Assembly (NCBI GenBank): GCA_902773215.1
Contig: CACYDQ010000135.1
Coordinates: 1 to 28,427 of the forward strand
Reading direction: 5' to 3'
Origin: an uncultured Spirochaetaceae bacterium
GTDB taxonomy: Bacteria > Spirochaetota > Spirochaetia > Treponematales > Treponemataceae
Length of the DNA stretch: 28,427 nt
The notes under the pieces: model-generated
The model's database searches: none
What the model was told of the DNA's origin: nothing
What the model saw: only the letters and a program-made list of their open reading frames with translations
Program-made: the position numbers and the translations under genes
In this document: in pieces, positions 7,604 through 15,341 of the stretch
Layout of the letters: each line of letters starts with the position of its first letter
Position numbering within the stretch: the stretch's first letter is position 1

Positions 7604-7609
7604 GGATAA

Positions 7610-7638
7610 ATCATACCCCGAAATGCGGAAAAAGTCAA
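7610..7638 (-). promoter_or_regulatory. Promoter giving a leaderless transcript of the 96-residue protein
   Basis: On the minus strand TTGACT (7633-7638), a 17-bp spacer and TATGAT (7610-7615) are followed by only TTATCC before ATG 7603. Transcription should start at or next to the A of the start codon. Confidence 0.65.
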
Positions 7639-7712
7639 ACGAGACGAAACAATTTCGATCCGGGACTGTTTTATTCCGTAGAGAATTCCGTTAATCGAAT
7701 AGAGGTAGTTTG

Positions 7713-9257
7713 ATGAAAAAGACTGTTGTAGCGGCTGTTCTGGCCATTCTCGCCGTAGATAGCCTTTGTTTTGCCCAGGAGGGGGAAACCCTTGACCCTG
7801 TCGTGCAGCAATACCTCGAAGCCCAGTCGGGCGGGGGAGGGGAAGAAGAGCATACTTCCTCATACGTAAAAAAGGAGAAGGTCTATCCGAACGCCAAACG
7901 TCCTGCCGCCGCTTCGCAGGAGAAGCTTCAGACCGTCACGGACAATTACCCCGATCATGCCGATCAGAAATACATCGATGACAGCGCGGACACATTCAAG
8001 TACGGGCTTGAGACTCAGATTGTCGATGCCCTCTCGGTGATGATAGCGGAGGATGATCCCCGCTTTGCCGATGCCGCATACGATCTCTTCCTTGAGACCA
8101 AGGTCCCTGCCGTCAAGCAGAAAGTGCTGGAGTACTTCACCAAGATGGAGGACCCCTGCCTTGAGGACTATGCCGTCGAGGTCCTCAACGACCCTTATGA
8201 CACCAAATCCTCGATAGTCTCCGCCTGCTTCGCCTATTGTGCTGCGGTTAAAAGCTTCGCCGCCGTCCCTGGTGTTGTTGACATCATCGACAAGGAGGAC
8301 GAGAACTATTTCACCGCTGCCCTGACCTGCCTTGGGGAGGTCGGCGGCGAGGAAGAGGGAGTGTTCGTCGCCGAATACTTGGACAGGGACGACTTGACGA
8401 CCGCCCAGAAGCAGGCCCTGGTGAAAGTCCTCGGCAAGCTCAAGGCATCCGCCACCTATGACAAGCTGCGCGAGATAGCGGAGAACGAGGATGAAGACCA
8501 GTTCTGCCGTATGTATGCCGCCGAGGCAATCGGTGCGATGCAGGGGGAGGGGGCGGAAGAAGCCCTCATTGATCTCTTTGAAAGCCCCGATGCGAACCTG
8601 CGCTGCTATGTCATCAAGGGGCTCTCCAATTACAGCGACGAGAAGGCGAACGCAATTCTCGTGCAGGCCCTCCGCGATGCCTCTTACAAGGTCCGCCTTG
8701 AGGCACTGAAGGTCATATCCGACAAGAAGCTTACGGATTCCGTACCCTACCTGATTTTCCGTTGCAAGGACAAGGGGGAGGAGAAGCAGGTTAAGGAGAA
8801 GTGCTATACCCTGCTTGCGGAATTGGGCACGGCCGAGGCCAACGAGTACCTGGTCTCGCTGATTACCGACACCAAGATAGGGGACACAACCAAGGCCTCC
8901 GTTGCGGCCGCCCTGTTGAAGGACGGGACTGCGGGAACGAACGAAATACTGGAGCTGGCCGCATCGACATTGGAAAACAATGTCCATAAGCAGCTCCGCT
9001 ATGCCCTCGGCAAGGAGTTTGCCAAGTATGGCAGGGCTGAATTCGCCGATGTGTGCGGAAAGTACTTGGACAGCAAGGATGTGATGACCCAAGGAACCGG
9101 CCTTGATATTTACCGGAAGGGGCAGTATTCCTCTTTGACTCCCAAGGTGCAGGAAATCGCGGATGCTGACGGCACAGGTGCAAAGAAGAACAACAATGCC
9201 AAGAAAGCGAAGAAGATTCTTGGCATTGAAGACTCGGAGGGGGAATCCGGGTTATAG
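7713..9257 (+). CDS. Exported HEAT-repeat protein
   Basis: The 514-residue protein begins with a clear signal peptide (MKK, hydrophobic core, predicted cleavage after SLCFA). An acidic, Gly/Glu-rich linker follows (about 20-85). From about residue 90 to 480 it is a solenoid of short helical repeats in which each pair ends in patterns such as 'L-x-x-x-D...A-x-x-A-L-x-x-L-G', typical of HEAT/PBS-lyase-like repeats. The C-terminus is Lys/Asn-rich (GAKKNNNAKKAKK). HEAT solenoids are binding scaffolds, so the likely place is the periplasm, with unknown partner. The start is ATG 7713, with AGAGG 7 bases upstream, rather than TTG 7710. I could not find a convincing promoter. Confidence 0.88.
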   Translation: MKKTVVAAVLAILAVDSLCFAQEGETLDPVVQQYLEAQSGGGGEEEHTSSYVKKEKVYPNAKRPAAASQEKLQTVTDNYPDHADQKYIDDSADTFKYGLETQIVDALSVMIAEDDPRFADAAYDLFLETKVPAVKQKVLEYFTKMEDPCLEDYAVEVLNDPYDTKSSIVSACFAYCAAVKSFAAVPGVVDIIDKEDENYFTAALTCLGEVGGEEEGVFVAEYLDRDDLTTAQKQALVKVLGKLKASATYDKLREIAENEDEDQFCRMYAAEAIGAMQGEGAEEALIDLFESPDANLRCYVIKGLSNYSDEKANAILVQALRDASYKVRLEALKVISDKKLTDSVPYLIFRCKDKGEEKQVKEKCYTLLAELGTAEANEYLVSLITDTKIGDTTKASVAAALLKDGTAGTNEILELAASTLENNVHKQLRYALGKEFAKYGRAEFADVCGKYLDSKDVMTQGTGLDIYRKGQYSSLTPKVQEIADADGTGAKKNNNAKKAKKILGIEDSEGESGL

Positions 9258-9304
9258 TTTCGTTCGGAATATTTCTCTCTAAGCAAAGCAGGACAAGCTG
9301 CGTG

Positions 9305-9508
9305 TTACAGTACCGTCACTCCGGCGGAGGCAATGGCGGCGTTTATGGCATCCTCAATACCAGCCGCCTCATCAAAATCAACGCAAACCTGACACTTCGC
9401 CACGGTGGAGACAGCTTCGGTTACACCGGCAACGGCTTTCACCGCCGCATCTACTTTCGCCGCTATCGCATTATCATCGAGACCCGTGACATAAATCTTT
9501 TTTTGCAT
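9305..9508 (-). CDS. Small HMA-fold (heavy-metal-associated-like) protein lacking the usual CxxC
   Basis: At 67 residues this has the size and beta-alpha-beta-beta-alpha-beta pattern of metallochaperones of the CopZ type. Residues 3-9 (KKIYVTG) make strand 1 and the GVTEAVSTV region makes strand 2. The metal loop that normally reads G-M-x-C-x-x-C is GLDDNAIAAK, with no cysteine. A different C-x-x-C (C39, C42 in AKCQVC) sits in what should be strand 3. Translation starts at ATG 9508 behind a strong GTAGGAGG, with a near-perfect promoter upstream, so the protein is probably abundant. It is not obviously linked to a metal transporter here. Function unknown; copper binding in the classical way is unlikely. 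Confidence 0.82.
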   Translation of the reverse strand: MQKKIYVTGLDDNAIAAKVDAAVKAVAGVTEAVSTVAKCQVCVDFDEAAGIEDAINAAIASAGVTVL

Positions 9509-9541
9509 TTTAAATGCCTCCTACAAATCTTGTTATGAACT

Positions 9542-9570
9542 ATTATAAAGCAGCTTTGAAATTTGTGCAA
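9542..9570 (-). promoter_or_regulatory. Strong promoter of the HMA-like gene
   Basis: On the minus strand TTGCAC (9565-9570) and a perfect TATAAT (9542-9547) are 17 bp apart. The predicted leader is about 26 nt and carries GTAGGAGG at 9 bases from the ATG. Confidence 0.8.
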
Positions 9571-9592
9571 GAGGAATCGGATATTTCTTTGT

Positions 9593-9632
9593 ATAATAAT
9601 AATTTGTATTGAGTAATTAGAGTTATTATTAT
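9593..9632. repeat. A/T-only inverted repeat downstream of rlmN
   Basis: ATAATAATAA (9593-9602) is perfectly inverted at 9623-9632, with 20 bases between. It lies about 27 bases beyond the rlmN stop and upstream of the HMA-like promoter. The stem is weak because it has only A-T pairs. It may mark the rlmN transcript end or simply reflect low complexity. Confidence 0.4.
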
Positions 9633-9658
9633 TGGCTTAAATCGAGAAAAGTTGATAT

Positions 9659-10696
9659 TCAACGAGATATTCTGCCCAGCTGTCCGCAGGCACCGGATAT
9701 TGAAGTTCCCCGTCTGGTTCTCAGTCCTGCGTTCAGCCCTGCATTCTCCAGCATTTTGAGGAAACGGGAGCATTCTGATGATGACGGTGTCTTGAAATCC
9801 AGTCCGGGGACAGGGTTCCATGGGATGAGGTTTATGTATACGTCAAGGCCGGATGCAAAGTTCTTTAGGGAGGCCGCGCTTTCTGTTCCTGTATTGATGC
9901 CTCCGAGCAATGCTGCCTCAAGCGTGACCCGTTTCCCGGTTTTTCCGCTATAATATGCGATTGCTTTTTTCAGCTCCGGGAGAGGGTTGGATTTTGCGAC
10001 CGGCATCAGGGATTCCCGCAGTTTGTCGTCCGCCGTCGTCAGCGAGACGGCGAGGCGGATGGAAATGCCGGTCTCAGCCTCCCTGTCTGCAAGTTCGTAT
10101 ATGCCTTTGACAAGGCCGCATGTGCTCAACGTGATCCGCCGGGAGCTCAAGGCCCGTCCCTTCTTGTTTGTCAAGACAGAGACAGCCTTGAAAATTGCGT
10201 CAAGGTTCTGGAGCGGCTCTCCCATTCCCATAAATACGATGTTGTCCAGTTTCCCGGCTGCTCTCTCCAAGTGCAGGAACTCCTCGACGATTTCCCCGGC
10301 AGTCAGGTTCCTTTTCAAGCCGAGCCTGCCTGTCTGGCAGAAGGCACATGCCATGCCGCATCCAGCCTGGCAGGATACGCATGCTGTCTTCCTGTCCTCC
10401 CGGTCGGTTAGAAGCACCGTCTCTACAGAAGAACCGTCATCGAGCGTAATTTGAAGCTTTATGGTTCCGTCCGGGTCTTTCTGCGTCTCCGTCACGGACG
10501 ATGAGTATATCCGGCTTTTTGTCAGGAATGCCGCCCTGTCGGCCTTGCTCAGGTTGGTCATCTCTTCGAATGAGCTGACACCTTTATAAATCCACTGGAA
10601 AATTTGTTGCCCCCTGAAAGCGGGGGTGAGGGAGAGTACGGAACAAATCTCGCCGGGTTCCAGCCCGGCGAGAGAAGGGAGGGTATCCTGTGACAT
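9659..10696 (-). CDS. rlmN: Dual-specificity 23S rRNA/tRNA adenine C2-methyltransferase RlmN
   Basis: RlmN is a radical-SAM enzyme that methylates C2 of A2503 in 23S rRNA and A37 in some tRNAs. The 345-residue protein has the radical-SAM Fe-S motif C-x3-C-x2-C at C113, C117 and C120 (CGMACAFC), GEPLQN in the SAM fold, and the second conserved cysteine C337 in GACGQLG that forms the protein-RNA adduct. All catalytic residues appear intact. Its ATG shares one base with the TGA of the TPR gene upstream, so it is translationally coupled as the last gene of a three-gene unit. It requires an Fe-S cluster, which SufU in this window may help supply. Confidence 0.95.
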   Translation of the reverse strand: MSQDTLPSLAGLEPGEICSVLSLTPAFRGQQIFQWIYKGVSSFEEMTNLSKADRAAFLTKSRIYSSSVTETQKDPDGTIKLQITLDDGSSVETVLLTDREDRKTACVSCQAGCGMACAFCQTGRLGLKRNLTAGEIVEEFLHLERAAGKLDNIVFMGMGEPLQNLDAIFKAVSVLTNKKGRALSSRRITLSTCGLVKGIYELADREAETGISIRLAVSLTTADDKLRESLMPVAKSNPLPELKKAIAYYSGKTGKRVTLEAALLGGINTGTESAASLKNFASGLDVYINLIPWNPVPGLDFKTPSSSECSRFLKMLENAGLNAGLRTRRGTSISGACGQLGRISR

Positions 10697-11892
10697 CAGA
10701 AGAGAGGCCGGTTGTTTTCCAAGCGCTCAAGCATCTCGTTGACCGCCTGGCTTCTCAGTCCCTGTCTCTGATATGCTCTGAGAGTCTCAACGGCCTTTGC
10801 CTTCTGGTTTTTCTTCAGATGGCAGTCTGCAAGGTCTATGTAGAGCCGGTAATTCTTGGGGTCATCGCGAATCAAGGCGGAAAGCCGGTCTATGGCTTCG
10901 TCATACTTGCCCTCTCCCTTACAGATAAGGGCAAGGCCCAGGGCTGCGTAGATGTCGAAGTCTATGTCCATCGCCCGGTTGTAGTAATCCGCAGCCATCT
11001 TGTAGTCGCCCGTGTTGCGATAGGCATCTCCCGCCCGGGTCAGTATGACCTTGTTATTGGGGTCTATCTCCAGTATTTTGTTCCAATACTCGACGGAACG
11101 GAACTGCTGGTTCATTCCCCGGTAGCAGTCCGCCATTCCGAAGAGGGCGTAAAAGTTCTTGGGGTCAATATCCAAAGCTTTCTGGAAGTAAACCAGCCCC
11201 TGATCGAAGGTCTTGAGCTTCCTGTGGCAGTTTCCGATGGATGTGAGCACGCGGATGTCAACGTTCTCCGGGGTCAACTCCAGCATCTTGGTCCAGTAAT
11301 AGAGCGCGTCCTTATATTCCTTGAAGTCGTAGTGCAGGTGGCCCAAGCCTATGACGGCGTAAGCGTTTGTGTCCTCCATCTCCAGTACCTTGAGGTAAAG
11401 CTGCTTGGACTTCTTGAAGTCCCGTATCTTACGGTAGGCATCGGCAACCCGGGTCAAGACGGTTATATTCCTGTCATCGTGAACCAAGTATTGCTCCCAG
11501 ATATCAATCGCCTTGTGGTACTGGTTCAGGGCTTTGTAGCAGTCTGCCAGCCCGAAAAGGGCATAGTTGTTGCCAGGATGGAAAGAGAGGCATCTCGTGT
11601 AATAGTCTATCGCGTCCTTGAAGTGACCGCGCTTGCGCTCGCTGTCCCCGAGTCCGACCAGGGCATAGTTATTGTTCTCTTCTATCTTGAGTATAGCCCT
11701 GAAGTCCTCCACAGCTCCCGCGATGTTGTTGTCTTTCATCTTGGCATAACCGCGCTTGGACAGTTCACTGATTTCACTTGCGGAAGCCTGATCTATGCTT
11801 GGGGCCATCATTCCGGAGAAATTTCCGTCCGCAGGCATCATTGCATCTTCGTTCCTAGAGTTCATCCCGTTACCTGAATAGTTGCTGTTCAT
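10696..11892 (-). CDS. Tetratricopeptide-repeat scaffold protein
   Basis: The 398-residue protein has no signal peptide and is expected in the cytoplasm. Residues 1-35 are a low-complexity Met/Asn/Ser-rich leader. From about 40 to the end it is a run of roughly ten TPR motifs. These alternate in two types: a 'YALFGLADCY ... W...L' unit and a 'VLTR-ADAYR ... Y...AL' unit, giving a super-period near 69 residues (repeats beginning near YALFGLADCYK, YAVIGLGHLHY and YALFGMADCYR). TPR arrays bind peptides. GGAGGAA lies upstream but 15 bases from ATG 11892, so a start slightly downstream is possible. It is flanked by a 113-residue small protein and by rlmN, which overlaps its stop. Confidence 0.9.
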   Translation of the reverse strand: MNSNYSGNGMNSRNEDAMMPADGNFSGMMAPSIDQASASEISELSKRGYAKMKDNNIAGAVEDFRAILKIEENNNYALVGLGDSERKRGHFKDAIDYYTRCLSFHPGNNYALFGLADCYKALNQYHKAIDIWEQYLVHDDRNITVLTRVADAYRKIRDFKKSKQLYLKVLEMEDTNAYAVIGLGHLHYDFKEYKDALYYWTKMLELTPENVDIRVLTSIGNCHRKLKTFDQGLVYFQKALDIDPKNFYALFGMADCYRGMNQQFRSVEYWNKILEIDPNNKVILTRAGDAYRNTGDYKMAADYYNRAMDIDFDIYAALGLALICKGEGKYDEAIDRLSALIRDDPKNYRLYIDLADCHLKKNQKAKAVETLRAYQRQGLRSQAVNEMLERLENNRPLF

Positions 11893-11952
11893 AAGCTTTT
11901 TTAAATTCCTCCATAAAAAACAAGCCAGCTTTTTACATTCTGCCTGCCGCTG

Positions 11953-12294
11953 CTATGATTCCTTCAGCATTGTGGAAACCATCCCCGCAAGCTTTTCGAT
12001 CAAGGGCTCCGATTTCCTCTTGTTGTGTGCCAAAAGGTAGAGGCGCAAGGCCTTTATGTATTCATCTTTCTCGGCGTACTTGTCGCCACAGCGTGTCAAG
12101 CCGTCTGAATATCCGGTTGTAATGAAGATACGCTCGGCCATTTCAACCTTTCCTTCATTGAAAAGTTCGTTCGCCTTGCGGTTTAGCACGACCCTCTGCT
12201 GTGCTGAAAGATTTCCAACAGGAAGGTCCGTTACCTTTATGAAGCCTTCACCGTTCTGTTTATCCTCAATCTGTTTTTTTAAATCACCAGTCAC
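11953..12294 (-). CDS. Small conserved-looking protein of unknown function, first gene of the TPR-rlmN unit
   Basis: This 113-residue protein is helical and charged, with no membrane segment. Residues 25-60 (GNLSAQQRVVLNRKANELFNEGKVEMAERIF) and the region LTRCGDKYAEKDEYIKALRLYLLA look like degenerate TPR-type helix pairs, so it may be a small partner of the TPR protein. The start is GTG 12294 with GAGGAA 11 bases upstream. A good promoter lies just ahead. The gap to the TPR gene is 60 bases with no clear terminator, so they are probably co-transcribed. Function unknown. Confidence 0.82.
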   Translation of the reverse strand: MTGDLKKQIEDKQNGEGFIKVTDLPVGNLSAQQRVVLNRKANELFNEGKVEMAERIFITTGYSDGLTRCGDKYAEKDEYIKALRLYLLAHNKRKSEPLIEKLAGMVSTMLKES

Positions 12295-12339
12295 TTTACC
12301 TGTTGTTCCTCAAGCCGCAGACATTCATTACATACCTTC

Positions 12340-12367
12340 ATTCTAACTTATAATCACGATTTGTCAA
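12340..12367 (-). promoter_or_regulatory. Promoter of the small protein-TPR-rlmN unit
   Basis: On the minus strand a perfect TTGACA (12362-12367) is followed after 16 bp by TAGAAT (12340-12345). The predicted leader is about 40 nt and holds a GAGGAA ribosome-binding site. Confidence 0.7.
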
Positions 12368-12370
12368 GGC

Positions 12371-12934
12371 TTATTTTGCCTCATCTCCTTCTTTTTTTAG
12401 AAAATCGACGACCGACCTGCCGTAAACGCGTTGGTCCACCCGGATGAGACCTCCGACGGTATCGGGCAGGGGGTCTTCTTTGGGGTGATGCAACATGACC
12501 ATGCCACCGTCATTGAGCAGCTCTTTCTTGCCGATTGTCTCAACAAGCTCCTTCCTGAACTTGTACGGGAAGGGGGGGTCCAGAAAGATATAGTCGAACT
12601 TCTTCTTGCATCGTTTGAGGTATAGCTCGACAGCCATGAAGTGGCAGTCAATCCTCTCCCCGACCTCTTCCGCCATTTTGACGTTCTCGATGATAGTTTT
12701 CGCCTTGTCCCGGTCCATCTCACAGAGCGAGACTCCCTTGGCTCCGTGGGAAACGGCTTCCAGCGCGATTGTGCCGGAACCGGAGAAGAGGTCAAGAAAG
12801 CTCTTGCCTTCCAGCTCCTTGCCGAGTATCGCGAAAACTGACTCCCGCATCATATCCATTGCGGGTCGTATCGCCATTTTGCCGCCAGGTGTCTGCGTCA
12901 CCCTGCCTTTCAAAAGCCCGCCGGTAATCCTCAT
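12371..12934 (-). CDS. rsmD: 16S rRNA (guanine966-N2)-methyltransferase RsmD
   Basis: RsmD methylates G966 of 16S rRNA in the assembled small subunit. The 187-residue protein has the usual size, starts with MRITGG-x-x-KGR as family members do, and carries SAM motif I DLFSGSGTIALEA (48-60) and the catalytic DPPFPY (119-124), matching the D-P-P-[FY] motif of N2-guanine methyltransferases. The start is ATG 12934, behind GGAGG at 9 bases. A longer upstream frame exists but runs through the ankyrin gene and lacks a site. Its ATG overlaps the ankyrin gene's TGA by three bases (ATGA), so it is coupled to it. Confidence 0.93.
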   Translation of the reverse strand: MRITGGLLKGRVTQTPGGKMAIRPAMDMMRESVFAILGKELEGKSFLDLFSGSGTIALEAVSHGAKGVSLCEMDRDKAKTIIENVKMAEEVGERIDCHFMAVELYLKRCKKKFDYIFLDPPFPYKFRKELVETIGKKELLNDGGMVMLHHPKEDPLPDTVGGLIRVDQRVYGRSVVDFLKKEGDEAK

Positions 12935-13719
12935 AATGTTTTTCCTCCCATTAAGATATCGAATACCGAGTCGTGGGGAAACGAGGGGTTCTCCAGGGCG
13001 TAGTCCAAAGCCGTTCTTCCGTCTTCTCCGCGAAGCGTCATATTTGCTCCTTTTTCCAGAAGGCAACGTACGGCCAAGGAAGAGGATCCGTACTTGCATG
13101 CGTACATCAGCGGGGTCAGACCGTGAAAAAAGCCGTTGACGGGTACGCCTTTCTTTATAAATATCCGTAATTTCTCTTCTTTGACAGCGGGGCCGGATAC
13201 ATCATCTTGCACTGCGAGGATGAACGCACGCATGACTTCCTCTTCGGCACCGCTCCTGCCCTGCAGCAAGATGGAGAGTATGTCTGGGTTCCGGCTGTAT
13301 GAAGACGCAAGAAGCAGGGGCGTTGTATTATGGCTGTTCCTGACTCTCAGGGAAGCCCCGCCGTCCTTGAGCAGGGTTACTATATCGCTTGAGTTCTGAT
13401 AGCGGACAGCGTACATCAGGGCCGTCCAGCCATCCTTGTCCCGTGCGTTCGCATCTGCGCCCGCCTCCAGCAGCTTCCGTACCGCCCAATCATTCCCTTC
13501 CTTTGCAGCCAGCATCAGGGGCGTAATTCCGTTTTCATCCGCATCATTCGCTTCTGCCCGGTATGTTTCGGACGGATTCTCATCCACTGTTGTTTCGGGG
13601 GCGAGCTGCCCGACCGCTATGTCATAGAGTGACTGACGGTCCCTGCTCCCGTCGGGGAAGAGGGAAGGGGTGAAAAGAACGAGCAGTGCCAGGCAGGGAA
13701 GAAAGCTCCGGGTGTTCAT
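12931..13719 (-). CDS. Exported ankyrin-repeat protein
   Basis: The 262-residue protein begins with a signal peptide (MNTRSFLPCLALLVLF, cleavage probably near residue 20-24). Ankyrin repeats follow, seen as NGITPLMLAAKEGN (about 64-77), DGWTALMYAVRYQN, NTTPLLLASSYSRN and, after a degenerate stretch, HGLTPLMYACKYGS and DGRTALDYAL. Ankyrin stacks bind other proteins; here that would be in the periplasm or at the envelope. It lies 6 bases behind the GH57-like gene and overlaps rsmD. The ATG is preceded directly by ACAGG, too near for a normal site, so it may depend on coupling to the upstream gene. Confidence 0.88.
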   Translation of the reverse strand: MNTRSFLPCLALLVLFTPSLFPDGSRDRQSLYDIAVGQLAPETTVDENPSETYRAEANDADENGITPLMLAAKEGNDWAVRKLLEAGADANARDKDGWTALMYAVRYQNSSDIVTLLKDGGASLRVRNSHNTTPLLLASSYSRNPDILSILLQGRSGAEEEVMRAFILAVQDDVSGPAVKEEKLRIFIKKGVPVNGFFHGLTPLMYACKYGSSSLAVRCLLEKGANMTLRGEDGRTALDYALENPSFPHDSVFDILMGGKTL

Positions 13720-13725
13720 CCTGTG

Positions 13726-15336
13726 CTATTTTTTCTTGCTGAATACCTTGTAGGACAGCCATGGGAAGATGCAGTCCTCCTTCTCCATCCTGCAAAGCCA
13801 TTCCGTGTTGACTGTGTTGCTTGCCAGCGAGTCGAACACCATGTTGAAGTTTCGGATGCAGGAGCTGAAAGCTTTTTCTGCATATTCCGGAAGGTCTCCG
13901 TCGTATATCATCTTCTGCCACGCAGCGGCCTGGGCTATGAGGACTTCCTTTGCACCCAGATTCAATATTCTGGCTTTTATGCCCGTTTCCGTGGGGAAAC
14001 GCTCGGTCAGGTCTATCATCCGCTCGCTCGCAATCCGTATGCAGTCTGTCATCCAGTTGTTGGAGCTGTCCAAAAGGTCTTCGCCGTAACCAGCCCCCTC
14101 TGCACTGCAAGGATAGGGGGTTATCTTGGGCAGACTGAACTGCTTCTCTATATGGTCTTTACAGAACGAGAGGTTCAGCTTGCCTTCAGAAGCTGCAAGC
14201 CTGATAACTTGTTCAAGCCATACAACCCCTTCATGCCAGCTGTCACCAATCAAGTTCACGGGTATGACACAAGTCAGGACATTGTCCTTGCCGTCCAAAA
14301 GCTGCTCGGCCTTTTCCAGCTTGTCCAGCTTCCTGCGATAAAAGTCTTCGGCATCTGTCCTGGCCTGAGCTGCGGCGCTATCTTCGTTATACAGGGCGTT
14401 ATCCTTTGAAGCCTTATCATTCGCCCAGTACTTGTAGCCGGTCTGAATCCGGGAAGAATCCGTTTCCAGAAAATCCTTGAGCTTTTTATCGTGCAGCTCA
14501 TATCCTATATCGCGGAGCTCGCACCGGTAAGCAGGGGCATTCATATAACCGCCTGTCAGTCCTTCTGACGCTCCGCCAGTTATGTCATCAGGGGTGTCAA
14601 AGTCCCTTGCAAAAATCACCAGCGATTTCTTGGACCGTACGGGGCTGAATATGCCTGTTTCAGGCGGGTTGTCGCAGAAGAGGATGGATCTTGTGTCGAC
14701 TATCGTATAGTTCATCCCGTAGGATCGCAGCACAACGTCTATGTTCTCCGTCCAGCCCAGATACGGAATGAAGAAGCCTTCCCCTGTTTCTCCGAAAAAA
14801 GACCGATGGGAGTGAAGGCCGACATCAACTTGTGCATGCAGGGCTTCGCGCAAATCCCGGTAGTGGGGCAGGTAACAGTATGTCGCCGCAGTAGGAATCA
14901 GCTCAAGAAAGCCTTTCTCCGCAAAAAGCTTGAAAGCCTTGATAAGATCGCTTGCCCAAGTCTCCTCGAAGTCCAGCTTGTTTTTTTTCATGGCATGCAA
15001 GCAGCTTCTCACGTTGCGGAGCACAGCCTCGTTTCCTTGGTTTCTTTCCAGTTCCTCTTCGCCGAGCTTGATCATTTTGTCCAGCCATGCGACGTACTTC
15101 TTCTTCGTGCTCTTGTGCGACAACAGGGTACAGAGCGGGGAACTGAGGACCAGCCCCAGCTTGAACGGGATTCCACCGCTCTCCAGCGTACGGAACATAT
15201 TGAGCAAGGGCAGGTATGTGTTTGATATCGCGGAGAAGAGAATCGAATCCTCGTAAGCGAAATTTTCTTTCGGGTTGAAGTTGTGAATGAAGGCCTGGTC
15301 AGCCACCAGGATCAGGATTAAGTCTTTGCCGGCCAT
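13726..15336 (-). CDS. GH57/DUF1957-like protein with lost catalytic residues (putative pseudoenzyme)
   Basis: The 536-residue protein aligns by eye with GH57 alpha-1,4-glucan branching enzymes: LELIPTAATYCYLP (144-157) matches the 'EL-x-T-x-A-A-T-H-x-x-L-P' block, AQVDVGLHSHRSFFG precedes the nucleophile block, and LIGDSWHEGVVWLEQVIR (362-379) matches 'L-F-G-H-W-W-x-E-G-x-x-W-L'. The active-site positions have changed. The first His motif (usually H-x-H-x-P) is VADQA (11-15). The nucleophile block 'W-L-P-E-C-x-Y' is FIPYLGW, with Y192 for Glu. The 'D-T-E-L-F-G' block is PVNLIGD, with P359 for the acid/base Asp. The frame is intact, so I infer a binding or regulatory role, perhaps on glucans, rather than hydrolysis. 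It lies 5 bases behind the DUF4912 gene. Confidence 0.82.
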   Translation of the reverse strand: MAGKDLILILVADQAFIHNFNPKENFAYEDSILFSAISNTYLPLLNMFRTLESGGIPFKLGLVLSSPLCTLLSHKSTKKKYVAWLDKMIKLGEEELERNQGNEAVLRNVRSCLHAMKKNKLDFEETWASDLIKAFKLFAEKGFLELIPTAATYCYLPHYRDLREALHAQVDVGLHSHRSFFGETGEGFFIPYLGWTENIDVVLRSYGMNYTIVDTRSILFCDNPPETGIFSPVRSKKSLVIFARDFDTPDDITGGASEGLTGGYMNAPAYRCELRDIGYELHDKKLKDFLETDSSRIQTGYKYWANDKASKDNALYNEDSAAAQARTDAEDFYRRKLDKLEKAEQLLDGKDNVLTCVIPVNLIGDSWHEGVVWLEQVIRLAASEGKLNLSFCKDHIEKQFSLPKITPYPCSAEGAGYGEDLLDSSNNWMTDCIRIASERMIDLTERFPTETGIKARILNLGAKEVLIAQAAAWQKMIYDGDLPEYAEKAFSSCIRNFNMVFDSLASNTVNTEWLCRMEKEDCIFPWLSYKVFSKKK

Positions 15337-15341
15337 ATAGT

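Noticed and set aside
10690..11877. Long plus-strand open frame opposite the TPR gene
   Set aside because: It is the antisense of regular TPR repeats, which tend to be free of stops. The minus strand shows the TPR motif, so the plus frame is a shadow.
12935..13099. Longer N-terminus for RsmD starting at 13099
   Set aside because: The extra segment overlaps the ankyrin gene, is basic and unlike RsmD, and the ATG at 12934 has a GGAGG and the conserved MRITGG start.
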